DNA from: Jiangella aurantiaca
Lineage (GTDB): Bacteria; Actinomycetota; Actinomycetes; Jiangellales; Jiangellaceae
DNA: 64,000 bases
Reading direction: 5' to 3'
NCBI RefSeq assembly: GCF_004349105.1
Contig: NZ_SMLB01000030.1
Span: 1 to 64,000, forward strand
The notes under the pieces are model-generated. The model saw only the letters and a list, made by a program, of their open reading frames with translations, was not told where the DNA came from and searched no databases. The translations under genes and the position numbers were made by a program. Shown here one piece after another: positions 24,236 to 32,737 of the stretch; within the stretch, counting starts at the first letter, position 1, and every line of letters begins with the position of its first letter.

Positions 24236-24733
24236 ATGCAGCAGAACGAGATCATGGAGATCCTGAACCGCCCGCTGAGCCACGAGCTGCTGGCCCGTGA
24301 CATCACCCGGCTGGCCTACGTCGCCGCCGACGGCACGCCGCGCACCGTCCCGATCGGGTTCACCTGGAACGGCGCGGAGATCGTGATGTGCACGACGACG
24401 AACGCCCCGAAGCTCGCGGCCCTGCGCCGCAACCCGGCGGTCGCCCTGACGATCGACACCGAGGTGCACCCGCCGAAGATCCTGCTGCTCCGCGGCCGGG
24501 CCGAGCTGGACGTCGTCGAGGGCATCCCGGAGGAGTATCTCCAGATGAACGGCAGCTACGAGATGACGCCTGAGCAGCGGGTCGAGTGGGAGGCCGAGGT
24601 CCGCTCGCTCTACGAGCGGATGGTGCGGATCGTCGTGACGCCGACGTGGGCCAAGCTGATCGACTTCGAGACCACCCTCCCGAGCGCCGTCGAGGAGCTG
24701 ATCCGGCAGCGCGCCGAGCGTCAGGGCGCCTGA
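24236..24733 (+). CDS. Pyridoxamine 5'-phosphate oxidase-family protein (flavin/F420-binding split barrel)
   Basis: 165 residues. A split beta-barrel with ARDITRLAYVAADGTPRTVPIGFTWNGAEIVMCTTTNAPKLAALRRNPAVALTIDTE, then KILLLRGRAELDVVEGI and a helical tail. This family binds FMN, F420 or haem and includes many general stress or small-molecule reductases; true PdxH is longer and has other residues. ACGAGGAGG precedes the ATG at 24236. It is divergent from the truncated F420-reductase-like gene, which suggests a former F420-linked pair. Confidence 0.85.
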   Translation: MQQNEIMEILNRPLSHELLARDITRLAYVAADGTPRTVPIGFTWNGAEIVMCTTTNAPKLAALRRNPAVALTIDTEVHPPKILLLRGRAELDVVEGIPEEYLQMNGSYEMTPEQRVEWEAEVRSLYERMVRIVVTPTWAKLIDFETTLPSAVEELIRQRAERQGA

Positions 24734-24749
24734 CCGCTCCGCCGGGAGA

Positions 24750-25466
24750 TCACTCCTCGCCGGCCAGCGTGAGCACCCGCAGCCGCTGGCCCGCGTACCA
24801 AGTGGCACCGACGATCACGACCGCCAGCAGCACCCCGGCCACCGCGAGCCGCACGTCCGAGGACACGAGGTCGCGGGTGGTGATCGCCTCGGTGAGCGAC
24901 AGCGACCACTGCTGCACGCTCAGCGTCCGGGCGCCGGGGACGAACGAGCCGAGCAGCCCCTCCCAGATCAGCGCGTACGCCAGCCCGAACACGACCGCGT
25001 GCCGGGTGACGACGGCCAGCAGCAGGAAGATCGCGCTGTAGGCCAGCGACGCCACCAGCGCCGCGACGCCGAAGCCGAGCGCGATACGGTCCGCCGTCCC
25101 GGACATCACCAGGCCGGCCACGAACGTCGGCACCGCGGCGAACAGCACCGTCCCGGCGGCGGCGACGACCAGCTTGCTCAGGATGATCCGGGGCCGGGAG
25201 ATCGGCTTGGACAGCAGGTAGACGATGGAGCCGTCGTCGATCTCGGGGCCGATGACGCCGGTGCCGACGATCAGCCCGAACAGCGGCACCAGCGCGGCCA
25301 CCGCCACGGCGCCGAGGAAGTCGGCGGTGACCTGGTGGTCGACCCCGACGGTGACCCGCAGCAGCACCGCCATGGCCAGCAGCAGCACCGACATCAGCAA
25401 CAGCAGCCAGGCGCGCCGGCCCCCGAGCAGCGCCCGGTAGGTCAGCCGGACAACGGTCCCGTTCAT
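24750..25466 (-). CDS. ABC-2 family transporter permease
   Basis: 238 residues with six hydrophobic segments (WLLLLMSVLLLAMAVLLRV, FLGAVAVAALVPLFGLIVG and others). The cytoplasmic loop GPEIDDGSIVYLLSKPISRPRIILSKL is typical of NosY/ABC-2 permeases. It is the last gene of a four-gene run of ATPase-permease-ATPase-permease. It probably pairs with the ATPase at 25477-26394. The substrate is unknown. Confidence 0.9.
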   Translation of the reverse strand: MNGTVVRLTYRALLGGRRAWLLLLMSVLLLAMAVLLRVTVGVDHQVTADFLGAVAVAALVPLFGLIVGTGVIGPEIDDGSIVYLLSKPISRPRIILSKLVVAAAGTVLFAAVPTFVAGLVMSGTADRIALGFGVAALVASLAYSAIFLLLAVVTRHAVVFGLAYALIWEGLLGSFVPGARTLSVQQWSLSLTEAITTRDLVSSDVRLAVAGVLLAVVIVGATWYAGQRLRVLTLAGEE

Positions 25467-25476
25467 GCCTGAACCC

Positions 25477-26394
25477 CTAACTCTTCACCAGGTAGGAGAA
25501 GACGCTCTCGAGCGACTCGTCGGTGGGCGAGACCTCGAAGAGCCGGATGCCGGCGTCGCGGGCGACGCGTGGCAGCAATTCGGTGAACCGCAGGAACGAC
25601 ACCGCCTCGACGCTCAGTACGCCGTCGTCGAGCTGGACGCCGGCGGTGGAGCCGTCGGCGATGAGCGCGGAGGCGAGCCCGCGGTCGTCGGAGGAGCGGA
25701 TGACGTACTGGTGCGGCCGGTCGATCATCAGCCGGCGGATCTCGCGGAAGTCGCCTGACGCGGCATGCCGGCCGGCGACCATCACCTCGATCTGCTGAGC
25801 CACCTGCTCGACCTCTTCGAGGATGTGCGAGCTGAACAGCACCGTGCGACCCTCGGCGCCCATCTGCCGCAGCAGTTCCATGAGGTGCAGCCGCTGCCGC
25901 GGGTCCATGCCGTTGAACGGCTCGTCCAGCAGCAGCACGGCTGGGTCGTGCACGAGCGCGGAGGCCATCTTGACCCGCTGCTTCATGCCCTTGGAGTACT
26001 CGCCGACCTTGCGGTTCTGGGCGAACTCCATCTCGACGGTGGCCAGCGCCCGCTTGGCGGCGGCGCCGGGGTCGGCCAGGCCGTGCAGCTCCGCGTTGGC
26101 CAGCACGAACTGCCAGCCGGTGAGGAAGTCGTAGGCGGCCTCGCGCTCGGGCACCAGCCCGATGGCGCGGTAGACGTCGGGGTTCTTCCAGACGGTCGTA
26201 CCGTCGAGCGTGACCGACCCGGCCGACGGCGCCAGGAACCCGGCCAGCATGCCGATCAGCGTCGACTTGCCGGCACCGTTGGGGCCGAGCAGGCCGGTGA
26301 TGCCCGGCCCGATGGTCATGGTGACGTCGTTGACGGCGACGACGTTGCCGTACCAGCGCGAGACGGTGTCGACGGACAGCACCGAGGGGCTCAT
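25477..26394 (-). CDS. ABC transporter ATP-binding protein (second of pair)
   Basis: 305 residues. Walker A LLGPNGAGKST, Q-loop region IGLVPEREAAYDFLTGWQF, signature EYSKGMKQRVKMASALVHDP, Walker B VLLLDEPFNGMD and switch His in VLFSSHILEEVEQ. C-terminal SPTDESLESVFSYLV is shared by ABC-2 exporters. The ATG overlaps the stop of the upstream permease by 4 bp, linking both exporter halves into one transcript. Confidence 0.93.
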   Translation of the reverse strand: MSPSVLSVDTVSRWYGNVVAVNDVTMTIGPGITGLLGPNGAGKSTLIGMLAGFLAPSAGSVTLDGTTVWKNPDVYRAIGLVPEREAAYDFLTGWQFVLANAELHGLADPGAAAKRALATVEMEFAQNRKVGEYSKGMKQRVKMASALVHDPAVLLLDEPFNGMDPRQRLHLMELLRQMGAEGRTVLFSSHILEEVEQVAQQIEVMVAGRHAASGDFREIRRLMIDRPHQYVIRSSDDRGLASALIADGSTAGVQLDDGVLSVEAVSFLRFTELLPRVARDAGIRLFEVSPTDESLESVFSYLVKS

Positions 26395-27284
26395 GAGACG
26401 GAGGCCTTCCGGTAGCGCAGGTTCAGCAGGGCCCAGCAGGCGCCGATGACGGCGAACGTCACCAGCACGAACACGACGCCACCCGTGGCGCCCGGCGGCT
26501 GTGCGACGGCCGACGACGACGCGTCGAGCACCCAGGTCTGGAACCCGTCGACCAGCGAGATGGGCGACAGCAGCCCCAGGTAGCCGGCGAGGTCCGGGTT
26601 CTCGACCTCGTACCGGATGACCCCCTGCATGACGCTGACCGCGGGGAAGCTGAGCGCGAAGATGGTGATGATGGCCGCGACGCCGAGTCCGCGCCGCGCG
26701 GTCAACGACGCGACGACCAGCGCGATCCCGGCGAAGACGACGGCGAACACCACGGCCCCGACCAGCGCCAGCAGCAGGTCACCTGTCTCGCGCCCGGCGG
26801 GCAGTTCGGCCAGCAGCGCGCCGACGTACATGATCAGCAGCGGGGCGGTGAGCAGCAGGAACAATGCCGTCGCCAGCCCCGCGTACTTCGCCAGCACATA
26901 GTCGGAGCGCTCCAGGGGCCGGGAGAAGTACAGCGGCACGGTCTTGAACCGCAGGTCGCGCGAGAGGGATGCGGGCGCCTGCGCGGCCACGAAGATCGTC
27001 AGGATGCCCTGCGTCACGACGGCGTAGCGCGAGTACGGCAGCACCAGCTCGGTCGTGACGCCGGACGCGACGTTCGCGATGACCGCGATGACGAACGCCG
27101 GAATGCACATGACGCCGAGCAGCAGCATCGGCAGCACCTTCGCCCGGGCCGACCGGCCGAGGCCGTAGGCGCCGCGCAGGCTGTGGGCGTACAGCGCCCG
27201 GGCCACCTGGCCGCGGCCCAGCCGGGGTCCGTCGTACTTGCGGTAGCCGATGTCGTGGATGACGCCGGTCGGAGAATCGGTCAT
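26391..27284 (-). CDS. ABC-2 family transporter permease
   Basis: 297 residues beginning MTDSPTGVIHDIGYRKYDGP, a conserved N-terminal signature of actinobacterial ABC-2 permeases next to such ATPases. Six to seven membrane segments, with SLSRDLRFKTVPLYFSRPLERSDYVLAKY as the cytoplasmic coupling loop. The ATG overlaps the TGA of the ATPase gene upstream. The longer frame upstream of this ATG is out-of-frame sequence over that ATPase gene and was discarded. Confidence 0.92.
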   Translation of the reverse strand: MTDSPTGVIHDIGYRKYDGPRLGRGQVARALYAHSLRGAYGLGRSARAKVLPMLLLGVMCIPAFVIAVIANVASGVTTELVLPYSRYAVVTQGILTIFVAAQAPASLSRDLRFKTVPLYFSRPLERSDYVLAKYAGLATALFLLLTAPLLIMYVGALLAELPAGRETGDLLLALVGAVVFAVVFAGIALVVASLTARRGLGVAAIITIFALSFPAVSVMQGVIRYEVENPDLAGYLGLLSPISLVDGFQTWVLDASSSAVAQPPGATGGVVFVLVTFAVIGACWALLNLRYRKASVS

Positions 27285-28195
27285 CGGGCCGCTCCTGCCT
27301 GGTCTTCTCCGAAGATCTCGGCGATGTGGTGCCGGCGCTGCTCCAGCCGGATCAGCCCGACGCCGTGGGCGGCGACGGCATCGCGCACCGCGTCGTAGAT
27401 CTCGTCGTCGTCCAGCGAGAGCACCAGCTGCGCGCCGTCGCGCTTCACCGTCAGGCCGGCCGATGTGAGCGTGGCGGCGACGGCGTCGGCCTCGGCCGAC
27501 ACCTCGACGACCAGGAACTGGCTGGTGCGGGTGAACTCCGATGTCGACGACGACCGCAGCAGCGTGCCCGCGTCGATGACCACCACGTGGTCGGAGATCC
27601 GCTCCAGCTCGCCGAGAAGGTGCGACGTCACCAGCACGGTGATGCCGAACTCGGCCCAGATGCGCCGGATCAGCAGGAGCATCTCGTCGCGGCCGACCGG
27701 GTCGAGACCGTTGGTGGGCTCGTCCAGCATGACGATCTCGGGGTCGTGCACCAGCGCCTGAGCCAGTTTGACCCGTTGCTTCATGCCGGTGGAGTAGCCG
27801 CCGATGGGGCGGTACCGCTCCTCGTAGAGGCCGACGTGGCGCAGGGTGTCGGCGGTGCGCTCGCGGGCGGCGTTGGCCGGCAGCCCAGACATACGGGCCA
27901 TGTGCACGACGAACTCGGTGGCCGACACGTCCGCCGGCAGGCAGTCGTGCTCGGGCATGTAGCCGACCCGCTCGCGGATGCGTGGGCCCTCCTTGGTGAC
28001 GTCGAGGCCGAAGACGCTGGCCCGTCCCGACGTCGCCGGCGACAGCCCGAGCAGGATCTTGATCAGCGTCGACTTGCCCGCGCCGTTGGCGCCGACCAGG
28101 CCGACGACGCCCGGCTCGACCTCGATGCTCAGCCGGTCGAGCGCGGTGGTCGCCGGGAACCGTTTCGTCAGTTCCTCGGTCTGGATGACAGGCAC
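27281..28195 (-). CDS. ABC transporter ATP-binding protein (first of pair)
   Basis: 304 residues. Walker A LVGANGAGKST, VGYMPEHDCLPADVSATEFV, signature GYSTGMKQRVKLAQALVHDP, Walker B IVMLDEPTNGLD and switch His in LVTSHLLGELERI; the tail is ALRRHHIAEIF-like (LEQRRHHIAEIFGE). First gene of the four-gene exporter operon. The two ATPases are similar but not identical, so the operon may be a duplicated ATPase-permease cassette. The substrate is unknown. Confidence 0.93.
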   Translation of the reverse strand: MPVIQTEELTKRFPATTALDRLSIEVEPGVVGLVGANGAGKSTLIKILLGLSPATSGRASVFGLDVTKEGPRIRERVGYMPEHDCLPADVSATEFVVHMARMSGLPANAARERTADTLRHVGLYEERYRPIGGYSTGMKQRVKLAQALVHDPEIVMLDEPTNGLDPVGRDEMLLLIRRIWAEFGITVLVTSHLLGELERISDHVVVIDAGTLLRSSSTSEFTRTSQFLVVEVSAEADAVAATLTSAGLTVKRDGAQLVLSLDDDEIYDAVRDAVAAHGVGLIRLEQRRHHIAEIFGEDQAGAAR

Positions 28196-28297
28196 GGATC
28201 GACGCTACAGCCGAGGTGTGGCATCGCGCGTCGGGCGGTGGTACGACACGCGACATCGTCCCAGAGCACGAGCCTCCCCGAGCCGCCGGCGCGGGGC

Positions 28298-28321
28298 GAC
28301 CCTGAGATCGTCCTCAGGGTC
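28298..28321 (-). terminator. Hairpin terminator after the flavin oxidoreductase gene
   Basis: Perfect 9-bp arms GACCCTGAG (28298-28306) and CTCAGGGTC (28313-28321) with a 6-base loop, a few bases 3' of the oxidoreductase stop on the minus strand. Confidence 0.65.
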
Positions 28322-28326
28322 CGCCG

Positions 28327-29685
28327 TCAGAGCCGGTCGGCGGCCTTGCGGGCGGCGATCTGGACCGGGTCCCAGACCGACGAGAACGGCGGCGCATAGG
28401 CGAGATCGGTCATGGCCAGCTCACCGACCGTCAGCTCCGTCCAGAGTGCCATGGCGCACACGTCGATGCGCTTGGCCGAGTCGTCGCGGCCGACGATCTG
28501 CGCGCCGAGCAGCCGGCCGGTCGGGCGCTCCGCGACCATCTTGACGGTGATCGGCTCGGCGCCCGGGAGGTAGCCGGAGCGCGTGGTCGACTCGATGGTG
28601 ACCGCGACGTGGTCGAGGCCGGCCTCGACGGCGTCGCCCTCGGTCAGGCCGGTGCGGGCCAGCTCTAGGTCGCAGACCTTCGTCAGCGCGGTGCCGACGA
28701 CGCCCGGGAACCGGGCCGCGCCGCCGCCGAGGTTCGTCCCCAGCACTCTGCCCTGCTTGTTCGCGTGCGTCCCCAGCGGCACGTGCACCCAGTCGCGCCG
28801 GACCCGGTCCCACGTCTCGACGCAGTCGCCGGCCGCCCAGACGCCGTCGGCGACCCGCTGGGTGTCGTCGGTGCGCAGCCCGCCGGAGGGGCCCAGCGGC
28901 AGACCCGCGGCCCGGGCGAGGTCGGTGGCCGGCCGCACGCCGGTCCCGAGCACGACGATGTCGGCCGGGAACGTCCCGACGTCGGTGACGACGGCCGCGA
29001 CGCCCCCGCCGGGCGCGGTCTCGAACGCCGTCACGGCTGCGGAGGTGACGACGTCGATGCCCATGCGTTCCATGGCGGCGTGCACCTGGGTGCCGAGGTC
29101 GGGGTCGAGGGTGTTCATCGGTTCCGGGCCGCGGTCGACGACGGTGACGGACAGGCCGCGGCGGACGAGCGCCTCGGCCATCTCCAGGCCGATGTACCCG
29201 GCGCCGACGACGACCGCGCAGCGCACCTCGCCGCCGAGGTGGGCGATGACCGCGCCACCGTCGTCGAGCGTCTGCACGCCGTAGACCCCCGCCGCGTCGG
29301 CACCGGGGACGTCCGGCCGCGCGGGCGCCGCGCCGGTGGCGACCACCAGCTGGTCGTAGCCGAACCGCTCGCGCCGGCCGGCCGCGTGGTCGACGACCTC
29401 GACCCAGCCGGCCTCGGTGTCGATGGCGACCGCCTCGGTGAGCAGGCGGACGTCGATGCCATTGGCGCGGTGCTCCTCGGGCGTGCGGGCGACCAGCGCG
29501 CCCGGCGAGGCGACGTCGCCGCCGATCCAGTACGGGATGCCGCACGCGGAGTAGGACGTCCAGTGCCCGCGGTCGACGGCGATGACGTCGAGGTCGCGGC
29601 CGGCCGCCTTCGCCGTCCGCAGTGCCTGCGAGGCGGCGCTCATACCGGCGGCGTCCGCCCCGATCACCAGCACACGGTCAGCCAT
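28327..29685 (-). CDS. CoA-disulfide reductase/NADH oxidase-like flavoprotein
   Basis: 452 residues of the pyridine nucleotide-disulfide oxidoreductase family. The FAD-binding strand is RVLVIGADAAGMSAASQAL, with Ala in place of the middle Gly of GxGxxG. The single redox Cys is in SYSACGIPYWIGG, the NAD site is CAVVVGAGYIGLEMAEALVRRG, and the second FAD motif is GVWAAGDCVET. The C-terminal dimerisation domain has LGAQIVGRDDSAKRIDVCAMAL. One-Cys members reduce CoA disulfide, persulfides or oxygen. The ATG at 29685 has GGAGGTG upstream and overlaps the end of the TrmH gene by 8 bp, so they are co-transcribed. Confidence 0.9.
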   Translation of the reverse strand: MADRVLVIGADAAGMSAASQALRTAKAAGRDLDVIAVDRGHWTSYSACGIPYWIGGDVASPGALVARTPEEHRANGIDVRLLTEAVAIDTEAGWVEVVDHAAGRRERFGYDQLVVATGAAPARPDVPGADAAGVYGVQTLDDGGAVIAHLGGEVRCAVVVGAGYIGLEMAEALVRRGLSVTVVDRGPEPMNTLDPDLGTQVHAAMERMGIDVVTSAAVTAFETAPGGGVAAVVTDVGTFPADIVVLGTGVRPATDLARAAGLPLGPSGGLRTDDTQRVADGVWAAGDCVETWDRVRRDWVHVPLGTHANKQGRVLGTNLGGGAARFPGVVGTALTKVCDLELARTGLTEGDAVEAGLDHVAVTIESTTRSGYLPGAEPITVKMVAERPTGRLLGAQIVGRDDSAKRIDVCAMALWTELTVGELAMTDLAYAPPFSSVWDPVQIAARKAADRL

Positions 29686-30340
29686 CGGCACCTCCGGGGA
29701 CGACGTGCCGGCGGATCCAGGCGTGCATGGCGATGGCCGCCGCGGCGCCGGCGTTGATGGAACGGGTGGACCCGAACTGCGCGATCGACAGGACGGCGGT
29801 GACGTGCTCGCGCGCGGACTCGGACAGGCCGGGCCCCTCCTGGCCGAACAGCAGGACGCAGGCGCGCGGCAGGTCGTAGGTCTCCAGCGCGACGGCACCG
29901 GGCAGGTTGTCGATGCCGATCACCGGCAGGTCCTCGGCGCGTGCCCAGGACGCGAGCGCGGCGAGGTCGGCGTGGTGCCGGATGTGCTGGTAGCGGTCGG
30001 TGACCATGGCGCCGCGGCGGTTCCAGCGGCGCCGTCCGACGATGTGCACCTCGGCGGCGAGGAACGCGTTCGCCGTCCGGACCACCGAGCCGATGTTGAA
30101 GTCGTGCTGCCAGTTCTCGATGGCGACGTGGAACGGGTGCCGGCGCCGGTCGAGGTCGGCGACTATGGCCTCGTTGCTCCAGTAGCGGTAGGCGTCGACG
30201 ACGTTGCGGCGGTCGCCGTGCTCCAGCAGTTCGTGGTCGTACCGCGGGTCGTCGGGCCAGGGACCCGGCCACGGCCCGACGCCCGGCTGATCCGCCTCGG
30301 GATCCGCGCCGAGGGCCGCCTGGTCACTCACGGGACCCAC
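29678..30340 (-). CDS. TrmH/SpoU family RNA 2'-O-methyltransferase
   Basis: 220 residues. The three SPOUT motifs are NWQHDFNIGSVVRTANAF (motif 1 Asn/Arg), ACVLLFGQEGPGLSE (motif 2) and LSIAQFGSTRSINAGAAAAIAMHAW (motif 3), which form the knotted SAM site. It methylates a ribose 2'-OH in tRNA or rRNA. The N-terminal extension WPGPWPDDPRYDHELLEHGDRRNVVDAYRYW is Pro/Trp-rich. Upstream gene of a two-gene unit with the flavoprotein; a functional link is not obvious. Confidence 0.92.
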   Translation of the reverse strand: MGPVSDQAALGADPEADQPGVGPWPGPWPDDPRYDHELLEHGDRRNVVDAYRYWSNEAIVADLDRRRHPFHVAIENWQHDFNIGSVVRTANAFLAAEVHIVGRRRWNRRGAMVTDRYQHIRHHADLAALASWARAEDLPVIGIDNLPGAVALETYDLPRACVLLFGQEGPGLSESAREHVTAVLSIAQFGSTRSINAGAAAAIAMHAWIRRHVVPGGADG

Positions 30341-30348
30341 CGTAGTTC

Positions 30349-30395
30349 GTGCCGGCGCCGGGCCGCCCGCCTGGCGGGTGACCCGGCGCCGGCAC
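30349..30395. terminator. 14-bp stem terminator
   Basis: Perfect arms GTGCCGGCGCCGGG (30349-30362) and its complement (30382-30395), with an inner CCCGCC/GGCGGG pairing, directly 3' of the lipoprotein gene that ends at 30404. Confidence 0.75.
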
Positions 30396-30403
30396 GGGGT
30401 GTG

Positions 30404-31153
30404 TCAGCCCTGCGCCTTGAGCTTCTCCAGGGCGGCGGCGGCCAGCGCGTCCAGGTCGAACGTCGTCGACTCCGGGTTGCCGGCGACGTAGACGCCGCGG
30501 TCGCCGTCGATCATGTAGATGACCCGGGTCGGGACGGCGGGCATGGCCGCAGATTCCGTGACGGTCTCGACCGCGACGACCTCGTCGGCGTCGACCTCCG
30601 GCGCCTCGACGGTGGAGGTGCGGACCGTCATGTCGAGGGGCTGGCCGGCGGCCTCGCCGCTGATGGTGATCTCGCCGCAGCGGTCGTAGTACTCCTGCAC
30701 GCTGGCGACGTCGTCGGCGCTGGCGTTGGTGTAGACGGCGTTGACCAGCACGTCGGTGCCCGAGGTCGCCGTCATGCCGGCCGCCTCGGCGCCGTCCTTC
30801 TGCAGCGGGTTGGCGTCGTAGGCCTGGCAGTCGGCCGGCTCGTAGGTGACGCCCTCGAGCAGCTGCGCCATGCTTTCGCCGGCGCTGCTCAGCTGGGCGA
30901 CATCGAACGCGGACACCGTCGCGCCCTCGGGGAGGTCCTCGGCCGCCAGCAGCGCGGCCTGCAGGCCGGTGGCGCCGGCCTCGCCGCCCTCCTCCTCGGC
31001 GGCGGCGTCGCCGGTGGCGTCGTCCCCGGGGGTCTCGGCGGCCGCGGTCTCCTCGCTGGAGGTGGTCGCGTCGTCGCCCGACTCGTCGTCACCCCCGCAC
31101 GCGGCGAGGAACAGGGTGGCGGCCACCAGCGCTGAAATTCCGAGCTTTCGCAT
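30404..31153 (-). CDS. Secreted lipoprotein of unknown function
   Basis: 249 residues. Signal peptide with lipobox LFLAAC, so a membrane-anchored surface protein. A Ser/Thr/Glu/Ala-rich acidic linker (about residues 20-62) is followed by a globular domain with LLAAEDLPEGATVSAFDVAQL, a two-Cys pair (ADCQAYDANPLQ and YYDRCGEITI) and VPTRVIYMIDGDRGVYVAGN. It resembles actinobacterial sensor-like lipoproteins in general layout, but I cannot name a family. It is divergent from an ECF sigma factor gene. Confidence 0.8.
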   Translation of the reverse strand: MRKLGISALVAATLFLAACGGDDESGDDATTSSEETAAAETPGDDATGDAAAEEEGGEAGATGLQAALLAAEDLPEGATVSAFDVAQLSSAGESMAQLLEGVTYEPADCQAYDANPLQKDGAEAAGMTATSGTDVLVNAVYTNASADDVASVQEYYDRCGEITISGEAAGQPLDMTVRTSTVEAPEVDADEVVAVETVTESAAMPAVPTRVIYMIDGDRGVYVAGNPESTTFDLDALAAAALEKLKAQG

Positions 31154-31212
31154 GGTTCGTCTGATTCCTTGACTGAGGGGTGTGCATAGGACATCCCCCG
31201 ACATGGACAGTC

Positions 31213-31238
31213 GTGCGCCTTGTCAACGACACGCGCAC
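31213..31238. promoter_or_regulatory. Nested palindrome between lipoprotein and sigma factor genes
   Basis: GTGCGC at 31213-31218 pairs with GCGCAC at 31233-31238, enclosing TTGTC-AAC-GACA. It lies in the 208-bp divergent region and is a candidate operator for one or both genes. Nothing else definite is seen in this gap. Confidence 0.35.
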
Positions 31239-31361
31239 ATGCCTCACGGCAGGGGAACGGCGGCAAATCTACCGACCTGCGAGCGCCCGCGTGGGCGGTG
31301 TGGGAGATTCGCGCCAGACGGACGATGCAGCGGATCGACCGGGCCGGTACGTCTGAGGGAT

Positions 31362-31844
31362 ATGGGCGTGGACTTCCACGAATACGTGGTCACCCGGCGG
31401 CAGCCGCTGCTGCGTCTCGCGTACCTGCTGACCGGCGACGCGCACCTCGCCGAGGACGTCGTCCAGACGGCGCTGCTGCGGGCGTTCCGGCAGTGGCGAC
31501 GGGTGAGCCGGGCCGACCAGCCTGACGCCTACGTGCGCCGCATGGTCGTCAACGTCTACATCGACGGCAAGCGGCGGCGCAGCTCCACCGAGGCGCCGAC
31601 GGCGCCGGCCGATCTGCCCGCACCGGCGCAGCACGACCACACCGACGCGCAGGCCGAGCGGTCGGTCATGTGGACCGCGCTGGCAGGACTGCCGCGGGTG
31701 CAGCGTGCGGTGCTGGTGCTGCGGTTCTACGAGGACCTCGACGACGCCCGCATCGCCGAAGTGCTGGGCAGCACGCCCTCGACGGTCCGGTCGAACGCGT
31801 CCCGGGCCCTGGCGACGCTGCGGAAGGAGCGGACCCGTGTCTGA
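31362..31844 (+). CDS. ECF sigma factor, SigE-family type
   Basis: 160 residues. Region 2 is FHEYVVTRRQPLLRLAYLLTGDAHLAEDVVQTALLRAFRQW...DAYVRRMVVNVYID. Region 4 is LAGLPRVQRAVLVLRFYEDLDDARIAEVLGSTPSTVRSNASRALATLRK. The layout matches the short actinobacterial SigE-family ECF group. The GTG/ATG of the downstream gene overlaps its stop by 8 bp. The start at 31362 (TGAGGGAT-ATG) was chosen over upstream in-frame sequence that lacks homology. Confidence 0.92.
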   Translation: MGVDFHEYVVTRRQPLLRLAYLLTGDAHLAEDVVQTALLRAFRQWRRVSRADQPDAYVRRMVVNVYIDGKRRRSSTEAPTAPADLPAPAQHDHTDAQAERSVMWTALAGLPRVQRAVLVLRFYEDLDDARIAEVLGSTPSTVRSNASRALATLRKERTRV

Positions 31845-32736
31845 CCTCGACCTCGAGACCGCCCTGCGCGCCACCCTGGCCGACCACGCCGGCTGGGCAC
31901 CAGCGGGAGACGAGCTCGCCGACACCGTCACCCGCACCGGCCTCGCCCGCCGGAAGCGGCGCCGTGTCGCGGCCGCGGCGGCGGCGCTCGTTGCCGGCGT
32001 GGTGGCGGGCCTGGCCGGATCCGGGTACGTCCCCTTCGCCGGAGAGCCGGAGCCCGCCGCGACTCAACCGGCCGAGGACCTCGTCGCCACGCTCGATCCG
32101 GATCTGGCCACTTGCTGGGGCAACGGCCCGGGATTCGACCCCGCCCTGCTGACCGAGCGCCCGCTGGTCGATCCCGCCAGCGCACTTGGAACGGCCGTAC
32201 GCACCGGCCCGCCGCCCCCGGCCACGCCGGCGATCGTCGCGGGCGCCACCCTCGTCGAGCAGACCGGATCGACGGCCTACGTGCTGATCTGGCTGACGGA
32301 CACGGACGAGGCCCGCAGCCTCTTCGACACCGACGTCCTGGGCGCCCGGTACGAGCAGGCGCCGGATGGAGCGTGGTCTTCCCAGGGCGGCGGCGCTTGT
32401 TACCCGCAGCGAACTCCTGACGACGGTCTGGTTCTCGCGGAATGGTGGCTGCGCACCACGCCGGGGCCGGACGCCACCTCGGTCACCATCCAGGTCCAGG
32501 AGGAGGGTTGCTCCGGGGGCATGTCGCCCGCGGACCGGCTGGCCGAAGCGATCGTGGAGTATCGCGCCGACGCCGTCGTGATCACCGCGCGGATCGAGCC
32601 GCTGCCAGACGGCGCCTACACCTGCCAAGGCAGTCCGCCGGCACCGTTGACCGTCCAGCTCGACGAGCCGCTGGGAGACCGGCAGCTGCTGGACGGTAAA
32701 TGGGTGCCTGCTCGGCCCCCGACGGTGTGGCCGTGA
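31837..32736 (+). CDS. Putative membrane anti-sigma factor / sigma-linked protein
   Basis: 299 residues, GTG start with AAGGAG upstream. A short cytoplasmic N-terminus (SDLDLETALRATLADHAGWAPAGDELADTVTRTG), a basic stop (RRKRRR), one membrane helix (VAAAAAALVAGVVAGLAGSGYV, about 44-65) and a large extracellular domain with several Cys. This is the layout of partner proteins encoded after SigE-family sigma genes. No ZAS zinc motif is visible, so its anti-sigma role is inferred from the 8-bp coupling alone. Confidence 0.75.
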   Translation: MSDLDLETALRATLADHAGWAPAGDELADTVTRTGLARRKRRRVAAAAAALVAGVVAGLAGSGYVPFAGEPEPAATQPAEDLVATLDPDLATCWGNGPGFDPALLTERPLVDPASALGTAVRTGPPPPATPAIVAGATLVEQTGSTAYVLIWLTDTDEARSLFDTDVLGARYEQAPDGAWSSQGGGACYPQRTPDDGLVLAEWWLRTTPGPDATSVTIQVQEEGCSGGMSPADRLAEAIVEYRADAVVITARIEPLPDGAYTCQGSPPAPLTVQLDEPLGDRQLLDGKWVPARPPTVWP

Positions 32737-32737
32737 C

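Noticed and set aside
26391-28256. 621-codon minus-strand frame suggesting a fused ABC protein
   Set aside because: Only the last 297 codons are real permease; the first part is another frame of the ATPase gene. The permease ATG overlaps the ATPase stop as ATGA.
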